Source of the DNA: Pontibacillus yanchengensis Y32
GTDB taxonomy: Bacteria > Bacillota > Bacilli > Bacillales > BH030062
Length of the DNA stretch: 56,992 nucleotides
Reading direction: 5' to 3'
Assembly (NCBI RefSeq): GCF_000770635.1
Contig: NZ_AVBF01000023.1
Coordinates: 1 to 56,992, forward strand
Of this stretch, positions 36,569-46,614 are shown piece after piece (positions within the stretch are counted from its first letter, which is position 1; each line of letters begins with the position of its first letter). Under the pieces are notes generated by a model. It saw only the letters and a list, made by a program, of their open reading frames with translations. It was not told where the DNA came from and ran no database searches. A program made the translations under genes and the position numbers.

Positions 36569-36602
36569 AAGACCACCTTATAAAGAGGGAGGTCTTTTTT
36601 TT
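36569..36602 (+). terminator. Terminator-like hairpin with no obvious gene
   Basis: GACCaCCT and AGgGaGGTC can pair imperfectly before a run of eight T. Between the previous terminator (36463) and this hairpin there are about 100 AT-rich bases with no ORF, so either a short RNA or relic DNA precedes it. Confidence 0.5.
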
Positions 36603-36612
36603 ATCCAAAATT

Positions 36613-36860
36613 CAACGCTTGTGTATAACTAAAAAAAGTGATGCAGCCACGTCCAGCTCCAGCACCCAGCGACTTGCAAACTTCCTGCACCTCTTTACGA
36701 TAAGTTAACATCGAATCACTGTTCTCCGTGTTTTCTTTATCTCATGCGGATTCATAGGAAGTTCGATTAAGGTCGCTGCACCGTGCAGCAACATCGAACC
36801 AACCCACGTCGTGTGGGCCGCAGTTTGTACGTTGCTAAAAGTGCGCTTGCGCTTTTGCTC
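36613..36860 (+). repeat. Dispersed repeat family A (copy 6, full; module forward)
   Basis: The copy runs from CAACGCTTGTGTATAACT to GCGCTTGCGCTTTTGCTC. The internal GTTCGATTAA...ATCGAACC hairpin and CCCACGTCGTGTGGG palindrome (about 36764-36824) are in the same direction as at 6199. Confidence 0.85.
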
Positions 36861-36998
36861 TCGATTACTTTCACTACCTCTAGTACTAGTACGAAAAAAT
36901 TATATAAATCTATGGAATAAAGCATATCCCCTCTAAATATATTGAGAAGCAGAGAGGAAAATTTAGTCCACTCAAGATGAAAAAGGGGGATAAACGTA

Positions 36999-38723
36999 AT
37001 GAGTAAGAAGCTTTTAGCGGTCTTTAGTTTATTGTTGGTTCTTATGTTTGGACTAGCTGGCTGTTTTAGTGGAGATTCAGAGGATGTAACAAAAGATGAT
37101 TCAACCGATACCGCAGATACATCTACAGATACCGATACTAGTGAAGACACAGAAAGTACGAATGATGGTGGAGAAGAAAAGATTCTACATTTAAATAACT
37201 CATCAGAACCAGGAGCGCTACACCCTGGCTTAGCGGAAGGCACGCACGATTCTTGGCCGCTAAATCACTTGTTCGAAGGATTAACGAAGAAAAGTCCAGA
37301 TGGGGAAGTCGAACCTGGGATGGCTGAAAAGTGGGAAACGAGTGAAGATGGTTTAGAGTGGACATTCTTCTTGAAGCAGGATGTAAATTGGTCAAACGGT
37401 GATCCTGTGACAGCGGAAGATTTCAAATATGCATGGTTGCACGCTCTTGATCCAAATGTAGGTTCATCTTACGCATATCAACTGTACTACCTAAAAGGTG
37501 CAACAGAATATAACTCTGCAGACATAGAAGCAGTAAGTGACGAAGACCTAACAAAGCTTCGTGAAGAAGTAGGAATTGAGGCTGTAGATGAAAAGACATT
37601 AAAAGTAACGTTAGCACAACCAACACCATATTTCTTGGATTTAACTTCATTCTACACGTACTTTCCAATTAACAAGAATGTACAAGAAGAAAATCCAGAG
37701 TGGTATCAGGAAGCTGATGGTTATGTATCAAATGGTGCATTCACATTGGAGGAGTGGAAGCATAAAGAAAGTATTACACTAAAAAAGAATGAGAATTACT
37801 ACGATAAAGATCAAATCAACCTTGATGGTATTAACTTCTTAATGATTGAGGAAGCCTCTACTACATGGCAAATGTACCGTAACGGTGAGTTGGATTTCCT
37901 ATATCCACTACCACAGGATGTAGTAGGTCAAATGAGTGAGAATGATGATCCAGAATTTAATATTGCTCCTGACCTAGCTATCTATTACTACAACTTCAAT
38001 ACGGAGAAAAAACCATTTAACAATGCCAAAGTCCGTAAAGCACTTTCTATGGCGATTAATCGTGAAGATTTAGTAGAGTTCGTAGCACAAGGTGGACAAC
38101 AGCCAGCATATGGTGTTGTGCCAGAAGGTATTAATGATGTTGATGGTGATTTCCGTCAAAATGGTGGTGCTTTATTCGAATCTGATTTAGAAAAAGCAAA
38201 AGCACTTCTTGCCGAAGGCCTAAAGGAAGAAGGCATGGATTCTATGGATGAATTCGTGATTCTATATAATACTTCAGAAGGCCACCAGGCGATTGCTTCA
38301 GCTATTCAAGAAATGTGGCGTAAAAACCTAGATGTCTCAACGAAATTAGAAAATGTAGAATTCCAGGTTAAATTAGATCGTGAAAAAGCTGGAGATTTCA
38401 TGGTATCTCGTGCAGGTTGGATTGGGGATTATGTTGACCCGATGACCTTCATGGATCTTTGGGTTACAGATGGTCCTTACAATGATGCAAACTGGAGTAA
38501 TACGGAATATGATAGCTTGATTGAAAAAGCCAAAACAACGATGGATGCAGCAGAACGTATGGATGCGATGCATCAAGCAGAACAAATTCTTATGGATGAA
38601 ATGCCTGTTATGCCAATCTATTTCTATACTAAGCCTTTTACAGTGAAACCGTATGTTAAAGATATCTACACACCAATTAACAAATACACCCAGTTCCATT
38701 ATGCCGATATTGAAAAAGAGTAA
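36999..38723 (+). CDS. oppA: Oligopeptide ABC transporter substrate-binding lipoprotein
   Basis: The 574-aa protein has a lipoprotein signal with lipobox LAGC (C22), a highly acidic Thr/Asp/Ser linker (about 25-60), and an SBP_bac_5 domain with LNNSSEPGALHPGLAEG, WKHKESITLKKNENYYD and a conserved peptide-binding C lobe. It captures peptides outside the membrane for OppBCDF. The GC-rich repeat A lies just upstream; AAAGGGGGAT precedes ATG. Confidence 0.92.
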   Translation: MSKKLLAVFSLLLVLMFGLAGCFSGDSEDVTKDDSTDTADTSTDTDTSEDTESTNDGGEEKILHLNNSSEPGALHPGLAEGTHDSWPLNHLFEGLTKKSPDGEVEPGMAEKWETSEDGLEWTFFLKQDVNWSNGDPVTAEDFKYAWLHALDPNVGSSYAYQLYYLKGATEYNSADIEAVSDEDLTKLREEVGIEAVDEKTLKVTLAQPTPYFLDLTSFYTYFPINKNVQEENPEWYQEADGYVSNGAFTLEEWKHKESITLKKNENYYDKDQINLDGINFLMIEEASTTWQMYRNGELDFLYPLPQDVVGQMSENDDPEFNIAPDLAIYYYNFNTEKKPFNNAKVRKALSMAINREDLVEFVAQGGQQPAYGVVPEGINDVDGDFRQNGGALFESDLEKAKALLAEGLKEEGMDSMDEFVILYNTSEGHQAIASAIQEMWRKNLDVSTKLENVEFQVKLDREKAGDFMVSRAGWIGDYVDPMTFMDLWVTDGPYNDANWSNTEYDSLIEKAKTTMDAAERMDAMHQAEQILMDEMPVMPIYFYTKPFTVKPYVKDIYTPINKYTQFHYADIEKE

Positions 38724-38758
38724 TAGCCTCTCATCTAAACATGAGTAACGTTTTATTG

Positions 38759-38784
38759 TCCTGCTACCAATTGAGGTAGCAGGA
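38759..38784 (+). promoter_or_regulatory. Hairpin between oppA and oppB
   Basis: TCCTGCTACC and GGTAGCAGGA form a perfect 10-bp stem with a 6-nt loop. The following T tract is weak, so it probably trims or partly stops transcription to keep oppA in excess. Confidence 0.7.
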
Positions 38785-38900
38785 TTAATCCTATATTTAA
38801 AGCAAAAAAAAAGAGTATTTTTTGCGCTTGCGCTATTCTTTATGAGTTGGACTGGCTGTGTTGTGTATCTATGTCTATATGAATTGGGGTGAAGGATAGT

Positions 38901-39830
38901 ATGTTTCGTTATACATTGAAGCGATTAGGATGGGCTATCGTAACGCTTTGGGCAGTAATAACAATAACCTTCTTATTAATGCACAGTATTCCTGGGAATC
39001 CATTTGCAAAAGAAGGAACAATGCCAGAAGCTGTCTATAATAATCTTCAGCATTATTATAATTTGGATAAACCACTTGTTGTTCAATATGGTTTGTATTT
39101 AAAACAGTTAGCGCAATTTGATTTTGGACCTTCGTTAAAGTCTAAAACAATTACGGTGAACGATTATATTGTAAACGGTTTCCCTGTGTCGTTGCATCTT
39201 GGCATGCAAGCTTTAGTCATTGCCATTGCATTTGGTCTTATTTTCGGCGTCATTGCTTCCTTAAACCGTAACCGATGGCCTGATTACGTGTCCATGGTGT
39301 TATCGATTATAGGTATCTCGGTACCTAGTTTTATATTAGCGACATTCTTAATTAATTTCGTTGCAGTGGAATGGGGGCTCCTGCCGGTAGCGACTTGGTC
39401 ATCTTGGTCACATACAGTTTTGCCATCTGTGTCTCTTGCGATGATGCCGATGGCGTATATTGCACGATTGATGCGTTCGAGTATGCTTGAAGTGCTAGGT
39501 CAGGATTATATTAATACAGCTCGTGCTAAAGGGATTGCCAAGCACATGATTATTTTTAAGCATGCGATTCGAAATGCAATTCTTCCAGTTGTGACAGTAC
39601 TAGGCATCATTACTGCTAACCTCGTAACAGGCAGTTTTATCATTGAACAAATCTTTGGCATTCCTGGTATGGGAGAAATGTTTGTAAAAGGAATTTTTAA
39701 TCGTGATTATCCTGTTATTTTAGGCTCGACAATCTTTTATGCAGCTATATTAATCTTCCTTGTGTTTATTGTAGACATTGCTTATACATTTATCGATCCA
39801 AGAATTAAGATAACGGGGGAGAGTAAATGA
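38901..39830 (+). CDS. oppB: Oligopeptide ABC transporter permease
   Basis: The 309-aa permease has about six spans, the OppB N-terminal MFRYTLKRLGWAIVTLW, and the EAA loop region YINTARAKGIAKHMIIFKHA that contacts the ATPase. ATG 38901 is chosen for GAAGG 6 nt upstream. The stop overlaps oppC by ATGA. Confidence 0.92.
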   Translation: MFRYTLKRLGWAIVTLWAVITITFLLMHSIPGNPFAKEGTMPEAVYNNLQHYYNLDKPLVVQYGLYLKQLAQFDFGPSLKSKTITVNDYIVNGFPVSLHLGMQALVIAIAFGLIFGVIASLNRNRWPDYVSMVLSIIGISVPSFILATFLINFVAVEWGLLPVATWSSWSHTVLPSVSLAMMPMAYIARLMRSSMLEVLGQDYINTARAKGIAKHMIIFKHAIRNAILPVVTVLGIITANLVTGSFIIEQIFGIPGMGEMFVKGIFNRDYPVILGSTIFYAAILIFLVFIVDIAYTFIDPRIKITGESK

Positions 39831-40759
39831 TGAAGAACAATGAACAGTTAACCAAGGAAATGTTTCAGAAGGTTCATGATAACTTTGAACATGCAGAAAA
39901 AATCAATCGACCAAGTGTGTCGTATTGGGCTGATGTATGGCGTCGTATTAAGGAAAATAAACTTGCTATGTTAGGATTGATACTCATTATCTCCCTTTCT
40001 ATACTTGCAATAATAGGTCCCTATATAAATGGCTATTCCTACTACGAACAAAACTTCATGGAAAAAAATCTTAAACCTAACGCTGAACACTGGTTTGGGA
40101 CGGATCAACTAGGACGGGATATATTCACAAGGGTATGGTACGGTGCGCGAATATCTTTGTTTATTGGAGTGATGGCTGCTCTTATCGATTTTCTAGTAGG
40201 CATCATTTACGGTGGTATTTCCGGTATGGCAAGTGGACGCACAGACAATATAATGATGCGGATTGCCGAAATTCTATATGCAATTCCTTATCTGTTAATG
40301 GTTATTCTTCTAATGGTCGTCATGGAACAAGGCTTATGGACCATTATTTTAGCTATGACCCTTACTGGTTGGATTCCAATGGCCAGACTAGTTAGGGGAC
40401 AGGTGCTTCAAATGAAAGAACAGGAATTTGTTCAAGCATCAGAAGCACTTGGCGCGAAAACGGGATGGGTATTAAGAAAACATATGATTCCAAACACAAT
40501 GGGACCTATATTAGTTAACGTAACGCTAACGGTACCTACAGCTATATTTGCTGAAGCTACGTTGAGTTTTCTTGGATTAGGTATTCCTGCACCACAGGCA
40601 AGTTGGGGAACAATGGCTAATGATGCATTGGATAGTATCTTAGTCGGAAACTTTTATCAGTTGTTTTTTCCTGCCATTTTGATTTCCTTAACGATGTTCG
40701 CATTTAACGTCTTTGGCGATGGGCTTCGTGATGCATTAGATCCTAAGCTGCGAAAATAG
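39827..40759 (+). CDS. oppC: Oligopeptide ABC transporter permease
   Basis: The 310-aa permease has an N-terminal cytoplasmic extension, six spans, HWFGTDQLGRDIFTRVWYGA and the EAA loop EFVQASEALGAKTGWVLRKH. It pairs with OppB to form the channel. Translation is coupled to oppB through the ATGA overlap. Confidence 0.92.
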   Translation: MMKNNEQLTKEMFQKVHDNFEHAEKINRPSVSYWADVWRRIKENKLAMLGLILIISLSILAIIGPYINGYSYYEQNFMEKNLKPNAEHWFGTDQLGRDIFTRVWYGARISLFIGVMAALIDFLVGIIYGGISGMASGRTDNIMMRIAEILYAIPYLLMVILLMVVMEQGLWTIILAMTLTGWIPMARLVRGQVLQMKEQEFVQASEALGAKTGWVLRKHMIPNTMGPILVNVTLTVPTAIFAEATLSFLGLGIPAPQASWGTMANDALDSILVGNFYQLFFPAILISLTMFAFNVFGDGLRDALDPKLRK

Positions 40760-40781
40760 AATAAAAGGAAGGAGGGTTTTT

Positions 40782-41771
40782 GTGAGTAATATATTAGAAG
40801 TGAAAGATTTGGTTGTTTCCTTTCATACCTTTGGAGGAGAGGTTCAGGCTGTACGTGGTGTGAATTTTTCAGTGCCAAAGGGAAAGACGGTGGCTATTGT
40901 AGGGGAATCCGGTTGTGGTAAGAGTGTAACAGCCAAATCCATTATGCAGTTACTGCCTAAACCTCCAGCTGAGTATAAACAGGGAGAAATATTGTTTAAT
41001 GGAGACAATATATTGGCAAAATCAGAACGGGACATGCAGAGGATAAGAGGAAATGAAATTGGCATGATTTTTCAGGATCCTATGACCTCCTTAAACCCTA
41101 CTACAAAAGTGGGAGCTCAGATTACAGAAGGGATTTTAAAACATAAAGATGTCTCAAGAAAAGAGGCAAGGTCACAGGCAATCGAATTGCTAAATCTTGT
41201 AGGCATTCCACAACCTGAAAAGCGTGTTGATCAATATCCACACGAATTTTCCGGGGGGATGCGGCAACGAGCCATGATAGCAATTTCTCTGGCTTGTGAA
41301 CCTGATCTCTTAATAGCAGATGAACCCACGACAGCACTTGACGTGACTATCCAGGCGCAAATATTGAAGCTAATGAAAGATTTACAAAATAAAACAGGAA
41401 CATCCATAATCTTGATTACTCATGACCTGGGTGTTGTCGCAGAAACATGTGACCATGTAGTAGTAATGTATGCTGGACAAGTTATCGAAACAGGTACAGT
41501 AGAAGAAGTGTTTGAAACACCACAACATCCATACACAAAAGGGCTGATGAAGTCCGTTCCTAGACTGGATCAAGATAAAAAGCAACCTCTTATTCCTATC
41601 ATAGGATCTCCTCCTGACTTAATGGATCCTACAGAAGGTTGTCCGTTTTTCGCTCGTTGTGAATATGCAATGGAAGTGTGTCGTGACCATAATCCGTCAT
41701 TTGAATATATGGGGGGAAATCAACATGCTTCATGTTGGTTGCACCACCCATTAGCAAAGGCATCAGAATAA
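40782..41771 (+). CDS. oppD: Oligopeptide ABC transporter ATPase
   Basis: The 329-aa ATPase has Walker A GESGCGKS, signature FSGGMRQR, Walker B LLIADEPT and the C-terminal Opp domain with cysteines near EGCPFFARCEYAMEVC typical of OppD/F. GTG start after AAGGAGGG. Confidence 0.93.
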   Translation: MSNILEVKDLVVSFHTFGGEVQAVRGVNFSVPKGKTVAIVGESGCGKSVTAKSIMQLLPKPPAEYKQGEILFNGDNILAKSERDMQRIRGNEIGMIFQDPMTSLNPTTKVGAQITEGILKHKDVSRKEARSQAIELLNLVGIPQPEKRVDQYPHEFSGGMRQRAMIAISLACEPDLLIADEPTTALDVTIQAQILKLMKDLQNKTGTSIILITHDLGVVAETCDHVVVMYAGQVIETGTVEEVFETPQHPYTKGLMKSVPRLDQDKKQPLIPIIGSPPDLMDPTEGCPFFARCEYAMEVCRDHNPSFEYMGGNQHASCWLHHPLAKASE

Positions 41772-41795
41772 AATGATGTAGGGAGGAGAATCTTG

Positions 41796-42791
41796 ATGGG
41801 TTCCAAGGAGAATACGTATGAAGCGGTTGTGACAAAGGAGGGAAGAGAACCTCTATTACAAGTGAAAGGTTTAACGAAATATTTTAAAGTGAATAAGCAA
41901 CATTTAAAAGCTGTGGAGAATGTATCATTAGATATATATGAAGGAGAAACAGTCGGACTAGTTGGTGAATCAGGATGTGGTAAATCTACGGCTGGACGAA
42001 CCATTATTAGACTTCACAAACCAACAGCTGGAGATGTGTACTTTAATGGAGAAGATATCAATCAGTACTCTGGTAAAAAGTTAAAACAGCTTCGAAGAGA
42101 AATACAGATGATTTTCCAGGATCCTTATGCTTCCTTGAATCCAAGAATGACTGTTGAGGATATAATCGGAGAAGCTCTTGATATCCACGGATTAGCACGC
42201 GGTAAGAAACGTAAGGAACGGATTTTAGAACTACTTGATTTAGTGGGGCTTGATGCAGAGCATATTAGTCGATTTCCTCATGAATTTAGTGGAGGTCAAC
42301 GACAACGCATTGGGATTGCACGTGCGTTAGCAGTGGAGCCGAAATTTATTGTCTGCGATGAGCCTATATCAGCTTTAGACGTATCAATCCAAGCTCAAGT
42401 GGTGAATTTACTTCAAAAGCTACAAAAACAAATGGGGTTAACCTATTTATTTATAGCACATGATTTATCGATGGTGAAATACATCTCAGATCGCATTTTA
42501 GTTATGTATTTGGGGAATATGATGGAACTGGCATCAAGTGATGAACTTCATGAAAACCCGCTACATCCTTACACACAAGCATTGCTCTCAGCAGTGCCCG
42601 TGCCAGATCCAAAATTAAAGGATAGAGAACGAATCGTCGTTAGTGGTGATGTCCCTAGTCCATTAAATCCTCCAAGTGGATGTGTTTTCCGTACAAGATG
42701 TCCTCATGCAATGGATATTTGTGCAAAGCAAGTGCCAGAGTGGAAAGAAGTGAGAGAGAATCATTTTACTGCATGCCATTTATATGAGTAA
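41796..42791 (+). CDS. oppF: Oligopeptide ABC transporter ATPase
   Basis: The 331-aa partner ATPase has Walker [10 protein letters not shown], signature FSGGQRQR, Walker [10 protein letters not shown] and the Cys-containing tail ([15 protein letters not shown]). ATG 41796 is 6 nt after GGGAGGAGA; an in-frame TTG at 41793 is less likely. It ends the opp operon. Confidence 0.93.
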   Translation: MGSKENTYEAVVTKEGREPLLQVKGLTKYFKVNKQHLKAVENVSLDIYEGETVGLVGESGCGKSTAGRTIIRLHKPTAGDVYFNGEDINQYSGKKLKQLRREIQMIFQDPYASLNPRMTVEDIIGEALDIHGLARGKKRKERILELLDLVGLDAEHISRFPHEFSGGQRQRIGIARALAVEPKFIVCDEPISALDVSIQAQVVNLLQKLQKQMGLTYLFIAHDLSMVKYISDRILVMYLGNMMELASSDELHENPLHPYTQALLSAVPVPDPKLKDRERIVVSGDVPSPLNPPSGCVFRTRCPHAMDICAKQVPEWKEVRENHFTACHLYE

Positions 42792-42794
42792 TGT

Positions 42795-42826
42795 AAGAAC
42801 CATAAGAATGTTCTTATGGTTCTTTT
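42795..42826 (+). terminator. Terminator of the opp operon
   Basis: AAGAACCATAAGAA is followed by its exact complement after 2 nt and then by TTTTC. The 14-bp stem with a very short loop is unusually strong. Confidence 0.9.
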
Positions 42827-42868
42827 CTTATCGTCTAGCTTAAAATAAACATGGTAACATCATCGGAT

Positions 42869-42910
42869 GCAGTTTGTACGTGGAAAACCGCACATCCTGA
42901 GCTTTTGTTC
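42869..42910 (+). repeat. Degenerate 3' end of repeat family A
   Basis: GCAGTTTGTACGT and the final GCTTTTGTTC agree with family A, but the sequence in between has diverged. Confidence 0.5.
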
Positions 42911-42945
42911 ATTGATGCTATTTAGTAAGGTGCTACATTCTCCTG

Positions 42946-43500
42946 TTACAGAGGAGCATAACTTTTTCGTGTTGCAATGAAATCAGCTAGTAAGTAAATG
43001 ATAATGTAAATAAAGAAGGAATAGTATAGCTTCCACTCCTCACGATCGTACATATCAAGCCATTCGAATATAGTTTCAGCTACATATGAACTTAAAAATG
43101 CAAAAATGATAGCTTTGATGACAGGATTTACGTTTGGTTTAATTTGGATTAAAGCCATTGTAATAACAGGTAGTAATGTGAAATCCCAAGGAAAGAAAGC
43201 TGGTATTGTAGGCACTACTTCCGAATGATAATGCCATAACCCCAAACTAATACCGATTAAATCAAACCACGATGATACAAAAAGTACAAAAAGACCTGCT
43301 GTTAACAAACGCCAGGTACTATCTTTTTTTCTTAAAAAAATCCATAGAACCCAAGGAACAACAGCTAAAATGAAACCAATCCACCATTGTAATGAAAAGA
43401 GTACACTCTCAAAGAAAATGCTAGTAATCATATCATTAGCTTTTTCTATTAAATTGTAGGCATCTGTCATTTTGTTGGTAACACTTTGGTCCATTTCCAT
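42946..43500 (-). CDS. CBO0543-family multi-pass membrane protein
   Basis: The 184-aa protein has five predicted spans and the FFPWDFTLLPVITMALIQIK motif shared by CBO0543 proteins. Function unknown; such genes occur in many Bacillaceae and Clostridia. A related protein is at 51846. Monocistronic. Confidence 0.75.
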   Translation of the reverse strand: MEMDQSVTNKMTDAYNLIEKANDMITSIFFESVLFSLQWWIGFILAVVPWVLWIFLRKKDSTWRLLTAGLFVLFVSSWFDLIGISLGLWHYHSEVVPTIPAFFPWDFTLLPVITMALIQIKPNVNPVIKAIIFAFLSSYVAETIFEWLDMYDREEWKLYYSFFIYIIIYLLADFIATRKSYAPL

Positions 43501-43658
43501 TTAATCACCACACTGGTATTAGAGAATTTCTTCTATTTTTCTCTTGTAATCTGTCTATTATACAGTGTGGTCTTTTATTGACCTACAGACTAGTGGGAAC
43601 CATTGCTTTAATACAGGTTGAAAAGATACTCACAACCCCTATAGGTAAGCATACTATT

Positions 43659-44354
43659 CTATACGGATATTACATTAATATTATATTCTATAAATAAACC
43701 TGTCTCGATAACACCTGGAATTGCAGCAAGTCTCATCTCATCATTTTTATCAATTGATGAAAAATAAGCATCGAGTATGAGGTTACCAGCTTCTGTTATA
43801 ACAGGGCCATCTTTAGCTGTAGCTTGACGTAAGTGGACTTTTTCAACAGGAAAAGTGGATAATTTCGTTTCCACAAGGTGAAGTGCGCGTTGATCAACTT
43901 CAATTGGCACAGGGAATTTTTCTCCCAAACGGTTTACGAATTTTGATTGGTCTACGAGGATGTAATTTTCTGGTGAGCTGGCTATAACGAGCTTTTCGTG
44001 AAACATGGCACCACCTCGTCCTTTAATTAAATGATGGTTAGGGTCCACTTCATCTGCTCCGTCAAATGCCCAGTCTGGTTTAGCTGTGGCCAAAGTAGTT
44101 GTGGGAATGCCCAGTGTTGCACAGGTAATCATTACCTCCTGTGAAGTGGGAATGGCAGTGACCTTATATCCTTTTTCTTTTACATAATCGGCTATAGTTT
44201 GAAGCGCTAGAAAAGAAGTCGATCCTGACCCGACCCCTATTACGTCTCCATCTTTTGCCCTTTGTGCTATTTGATCAGCAACGTGTTGTTTAGCTTGTTT
44301 ATTAGAAATGTTACTCGACCACTGTGTATGAGTAGCTAATGGATTGTTCCACAT
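43659..44354 (-). CDS. rpiA: Ribose-5-phosphate isomerase A
   Basis: The 231-aa enzyme interconverts ribose-5- and ribulose-5-phosphate. It has GVGSGSTS, DGADEVDPNHHLIKGRGGAM (catalytic Asp and Lys) and a late VIETGLFI. Length fits the family. GAGAGGTG precedes ATG. Confidence 0.93.
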   Translation of the reverse strand: MWNNPLATHTQWSSNISNKQAKQHVADQIAQRAKDGDVIGVGSGSTSFLALQTIADYVKEKGYKVTAIPTSQEVMITCATLGIPTTTLATAKPDWAFDGADEVDPNHHLIKGRGGAMFHEKLVIASSPENYILVDQSKFVNRLGEKFPVPIEVDQRALHLVETKLSTFPVEKVHLRQATAKDGPVITEAGNLILDAYFSSIDKNDEMRLAAIPGVIETGLFIEYNINVISV

Positions 44355-44531
44355 AATTAATATACACCTCTCTACAGGTTACTCTATTCCTATAGTACCC
44401 GATTTTCTTTGTATGACACAAAATATGATTTCTTCTGTTAACTTATATCTGCTCCATCCTATGTTTGAGTTTGCATATGATTAGGGAACGATAAGGAATG
44501 ATTACGAAATTATTCTTCGTTGGTATAAAAA

Positions 44532-44558
44532 ATCTCCTTACCTGTAAAGGAAGGAGTA
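44532..44558 (-). terminator. Terminator of the ytzI-like gene
   Basis: On the minus strand CTCCTTCC...GGTAAGGAG is followed by ATTTTTT. Upstream in this gap (44355-44531) I see no gene. Confidence 0.7.
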
Positions 44559-44577
44559 TTTATATAATGCTTGGTTA

Positions 44578-44739
44578 TTATGCTTTTTTATTGGAGTGGT
44601 TTTCATTATGATCGGCTGGAATTTCATCCGGTAAAGGATCGACAGTATGATTGTACTGGTACCCTTTTGAAATAGCAGCCATCGTCAGAAGAAGCACTGC
44701 CACCATGATAATCATGCATACAATTAATATGGCAAACAC
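44578..44739 (-). CDS. YtzI-family small membrane protein, 53 aa
   Basis: The product has one membrane span (about 2-22) followed by ISKGYQYNHTVDPLPDEIP and a polar tail. The S-K-x-Y-x-Y-x-H-T-V-D-P-L-P stretch is the hallmark I associate with B. subtilis YtzI. GTG start after AAGGAGGGA. It lies between rpiA and the divergent pRiA4b ORF-3 gene. Function unknown. Confidence 0.75.
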   Translation of the reverse strand: MFAILIVCMIIMVAVLLLTMAAISKGYQYNHTVDPLPDEIPADHNENHSNKKA

Positions 44740-44957
44740 GTGATGTTCCCTCCTTAACTAAACGAAGCAATCAGACTATATACCCCAGTTTATCACAGCT
44801 CTAGAGGGGGAGGAACAATAACTTTCCACTATACAGTGTTTAAATCATACTCCAGCGCCAGCAATCTTCTTGATTACGTTACATCCTGAAGACTGTGCTC
44901 GGTGGAAGCTTATGCTTATCTTCAGTTCCTACATCAAGAGTGTCAGAGGAGGAAATT

Positions 44958-46457
44958 ATGATTTATCAGCTAAAGATAAAACTAGAAGGAGAAGAGGTAC
45001 CAGTATGGAGAAGGGTGGAAATTCCTTCTAATTTCACATTTCAGAATCTCCATAATGTAATCCAATCTTGCTACAATTGGCAAGACAGCCATGTTCATAT
45101 GTTTACATTACTCAAGAATGGTGAAGTGCCAGTGAAAATAGGTATGAACCTAGGTGAAGATCTATTTCCTGTTGATTATTTTGAAGATAATGAAAGGATA
45201 GATGCTTGGTTGACATCTCCTGGGGATACACTTACGTATCAATATGATTTCGGAGATGACTGGTTACACACGGTAGAATTAGAGGAGACATTTGAACAGC
45301 TACCTGAGATGATTTATCCGCGTTGCACAAGAGTAAGAGGGACAGCACCTAAAGAAGACGGAAGGATAACATGGGAAGGCTCTGAAGAAATTAAGGATGA
45401 AAAAGTATATATAGATGCTATCAATAAAAAATTACTGAAAAAGTTTCATGAAAAAGAAAAATCACAAGGAGATATTAATCAAGAATTATTTGATAATATC
45501 GTAGCGTTCAAACAGCGCAAGCCTTGGAAGAAAATAAGCGATCATCAAGTAATTGCTATTGAAAATCCTATAGAATGGCAAGAAGATTTTGGACAGTTTA
45601 GCTTTTGTTCTATTTTAGGAAGTAATGGCCAAGAATTTGGTGTTGCAATATACTTTGGATCACAAGGCTTACGAGAGATGGACAAAATTTTAAGAAATCA
45701 ATTTGAAGAAGAAGATACGTATGAGATGCAAAACCTATTAGTGACATTTGTAGATCGAGAGGAACTAACTAAAACCGATTACCAGGAAATTAAAGCCCAG
45801 CAGTTAACGTTTAGAGGTAAAAATCAATGGCCACAACTAAGAAGCTTTTTACCAACTTACCATCCATGGTATGTGAATCATAAGGAAAAGAAACATGTTA
45901 GTTATATTTTATCTGTGATACTTGAGTTATTAGATTCAACTATCGATGAAAAAGAGATTAAAACAAAGCCACCAGAATACTTTGCCATTTTAGAAGCTGA
46001 AGATGGATTTGAAATATCTACCCTAATGGCACATGTTGAAGATGTTAAGTATGACCACGAACTGTATTTAGCTCAAGAAGAAATGGAACCATTAAAATTT
46101 CAAAAACGTCTAAATGAGCCTATGCGATTGGATCAATTTTTCTTACCAGACCCAGTTCAGGAGGAGGAAGGTGTCCGTCCATATTATGTGGAAGTAACGG
46201 TCTTTTTTGCACCCGAGCAGCAGCAAATGCTTGACGCTCAAGTACACCCTGCATTACCTCCTTCTCATTTACAACGATTTATTAAGGATCAATTCATGAA
46301 TCTAGGGATTCCAAATGAAGTACAAGTTGCCAATAAAGCTTTATATGAAACAATAAAACCGTTACTCGAAGCTTTAGGTATATCTCATTCTTATTTGAAT
46401 CAAGACGAGACGATGGATGTCATCAAATCTGAAATGAAAAATCAAAACTATTCCTAG
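44958..46457 (+). CDS. Plasmid pRiA4b ORF-3 family protein
   Basis: In the 499-aa protein, the N-terminal domain (about 1-170) has the pRiA4b ORF-3 signature: VWRRVEIPSNFTFQNLHNVI, and YQYDFGDDWLHTVELE. The remaining 330 residues form two further conserved but unnamed domains, one with AIYFGSQGLREMDKIL. ATG 44958 follows GAGGAGG. The family is often found near mobile DNA, but this copy is flanked by core genes. Function unknown. Confidence 0.85.
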   Translation: MIYQLKIKLEGEEVPVWRRVEIPSNFTFQNLHNVIQSCYNWQDSHVHMFTLLKNGEVPVKIGMNLGEDLFPVDYFEDNERIDAWLTSPGDTLTYQYDFGDDWLHTVELEETFEQLPEMIYPRCTRVRGTAPKEDGRITWEGSEEIKDEKVYIDAINKKLLKKFHEKEKSQGDINQELFDNIVAFKQRKPWKKISDHQVIAIENPIEWQEDFGQFSFCSILGSNGQEFGVAIYFGSQGLREMDKILRNQFEEEDTYEMQNLLVTFVDREELTKTDYQEIKAQQLTFRGKNQWPQLRSFLPTYHPWYVNHKEKKHVSYILSVILELLDSTIDEKEIKTKPPEYFAILEAEDGFEISTLMAHVEDVKYDHELYLAQEEMEPLKFQKRLNEPMRLDQFFLPDPVQEEEGVRPYYVEVTVFFAPEQQQMLDAQVHPALPPSHLQRFIKDQFMNLGIPNEVQVANKALYETIKPLLEALGISHSYLNQDETMDVIKSEMKNQNYS

Positions 46458-46466
46458 AATAAAATG

Positions 46467-46504
46467 GCACGGTTAACCTTTGTTGGTTAACCGTGCTTAT
46501 TTTA
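46467..46504 (+). terminator. Terminator of the pRiA4b ORF-3 gene
   Basis: GCACGGTTAACC and GGTTAACCGTGC form a perfect 12-bp stem followed by TTATTTTA. Confidence 0.88.
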
Positions 46505-46614
46505 TAAGAATAGCGTAGTAGCCAACATCGTGGCGACTTATTTGGGAATTGGATAGAAAAATAGGGAAGCAATGGGGCTATTAATTTAAGTCATGTATTT
46601 GAAAGTAAACATCC

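Noticed and set aside
44958-46457. Mobile element suggested by the pRiA4b ORF-3 family name
   Set aside because: No transposase, integrase or attachment repeats nearby; flanks are core genes.
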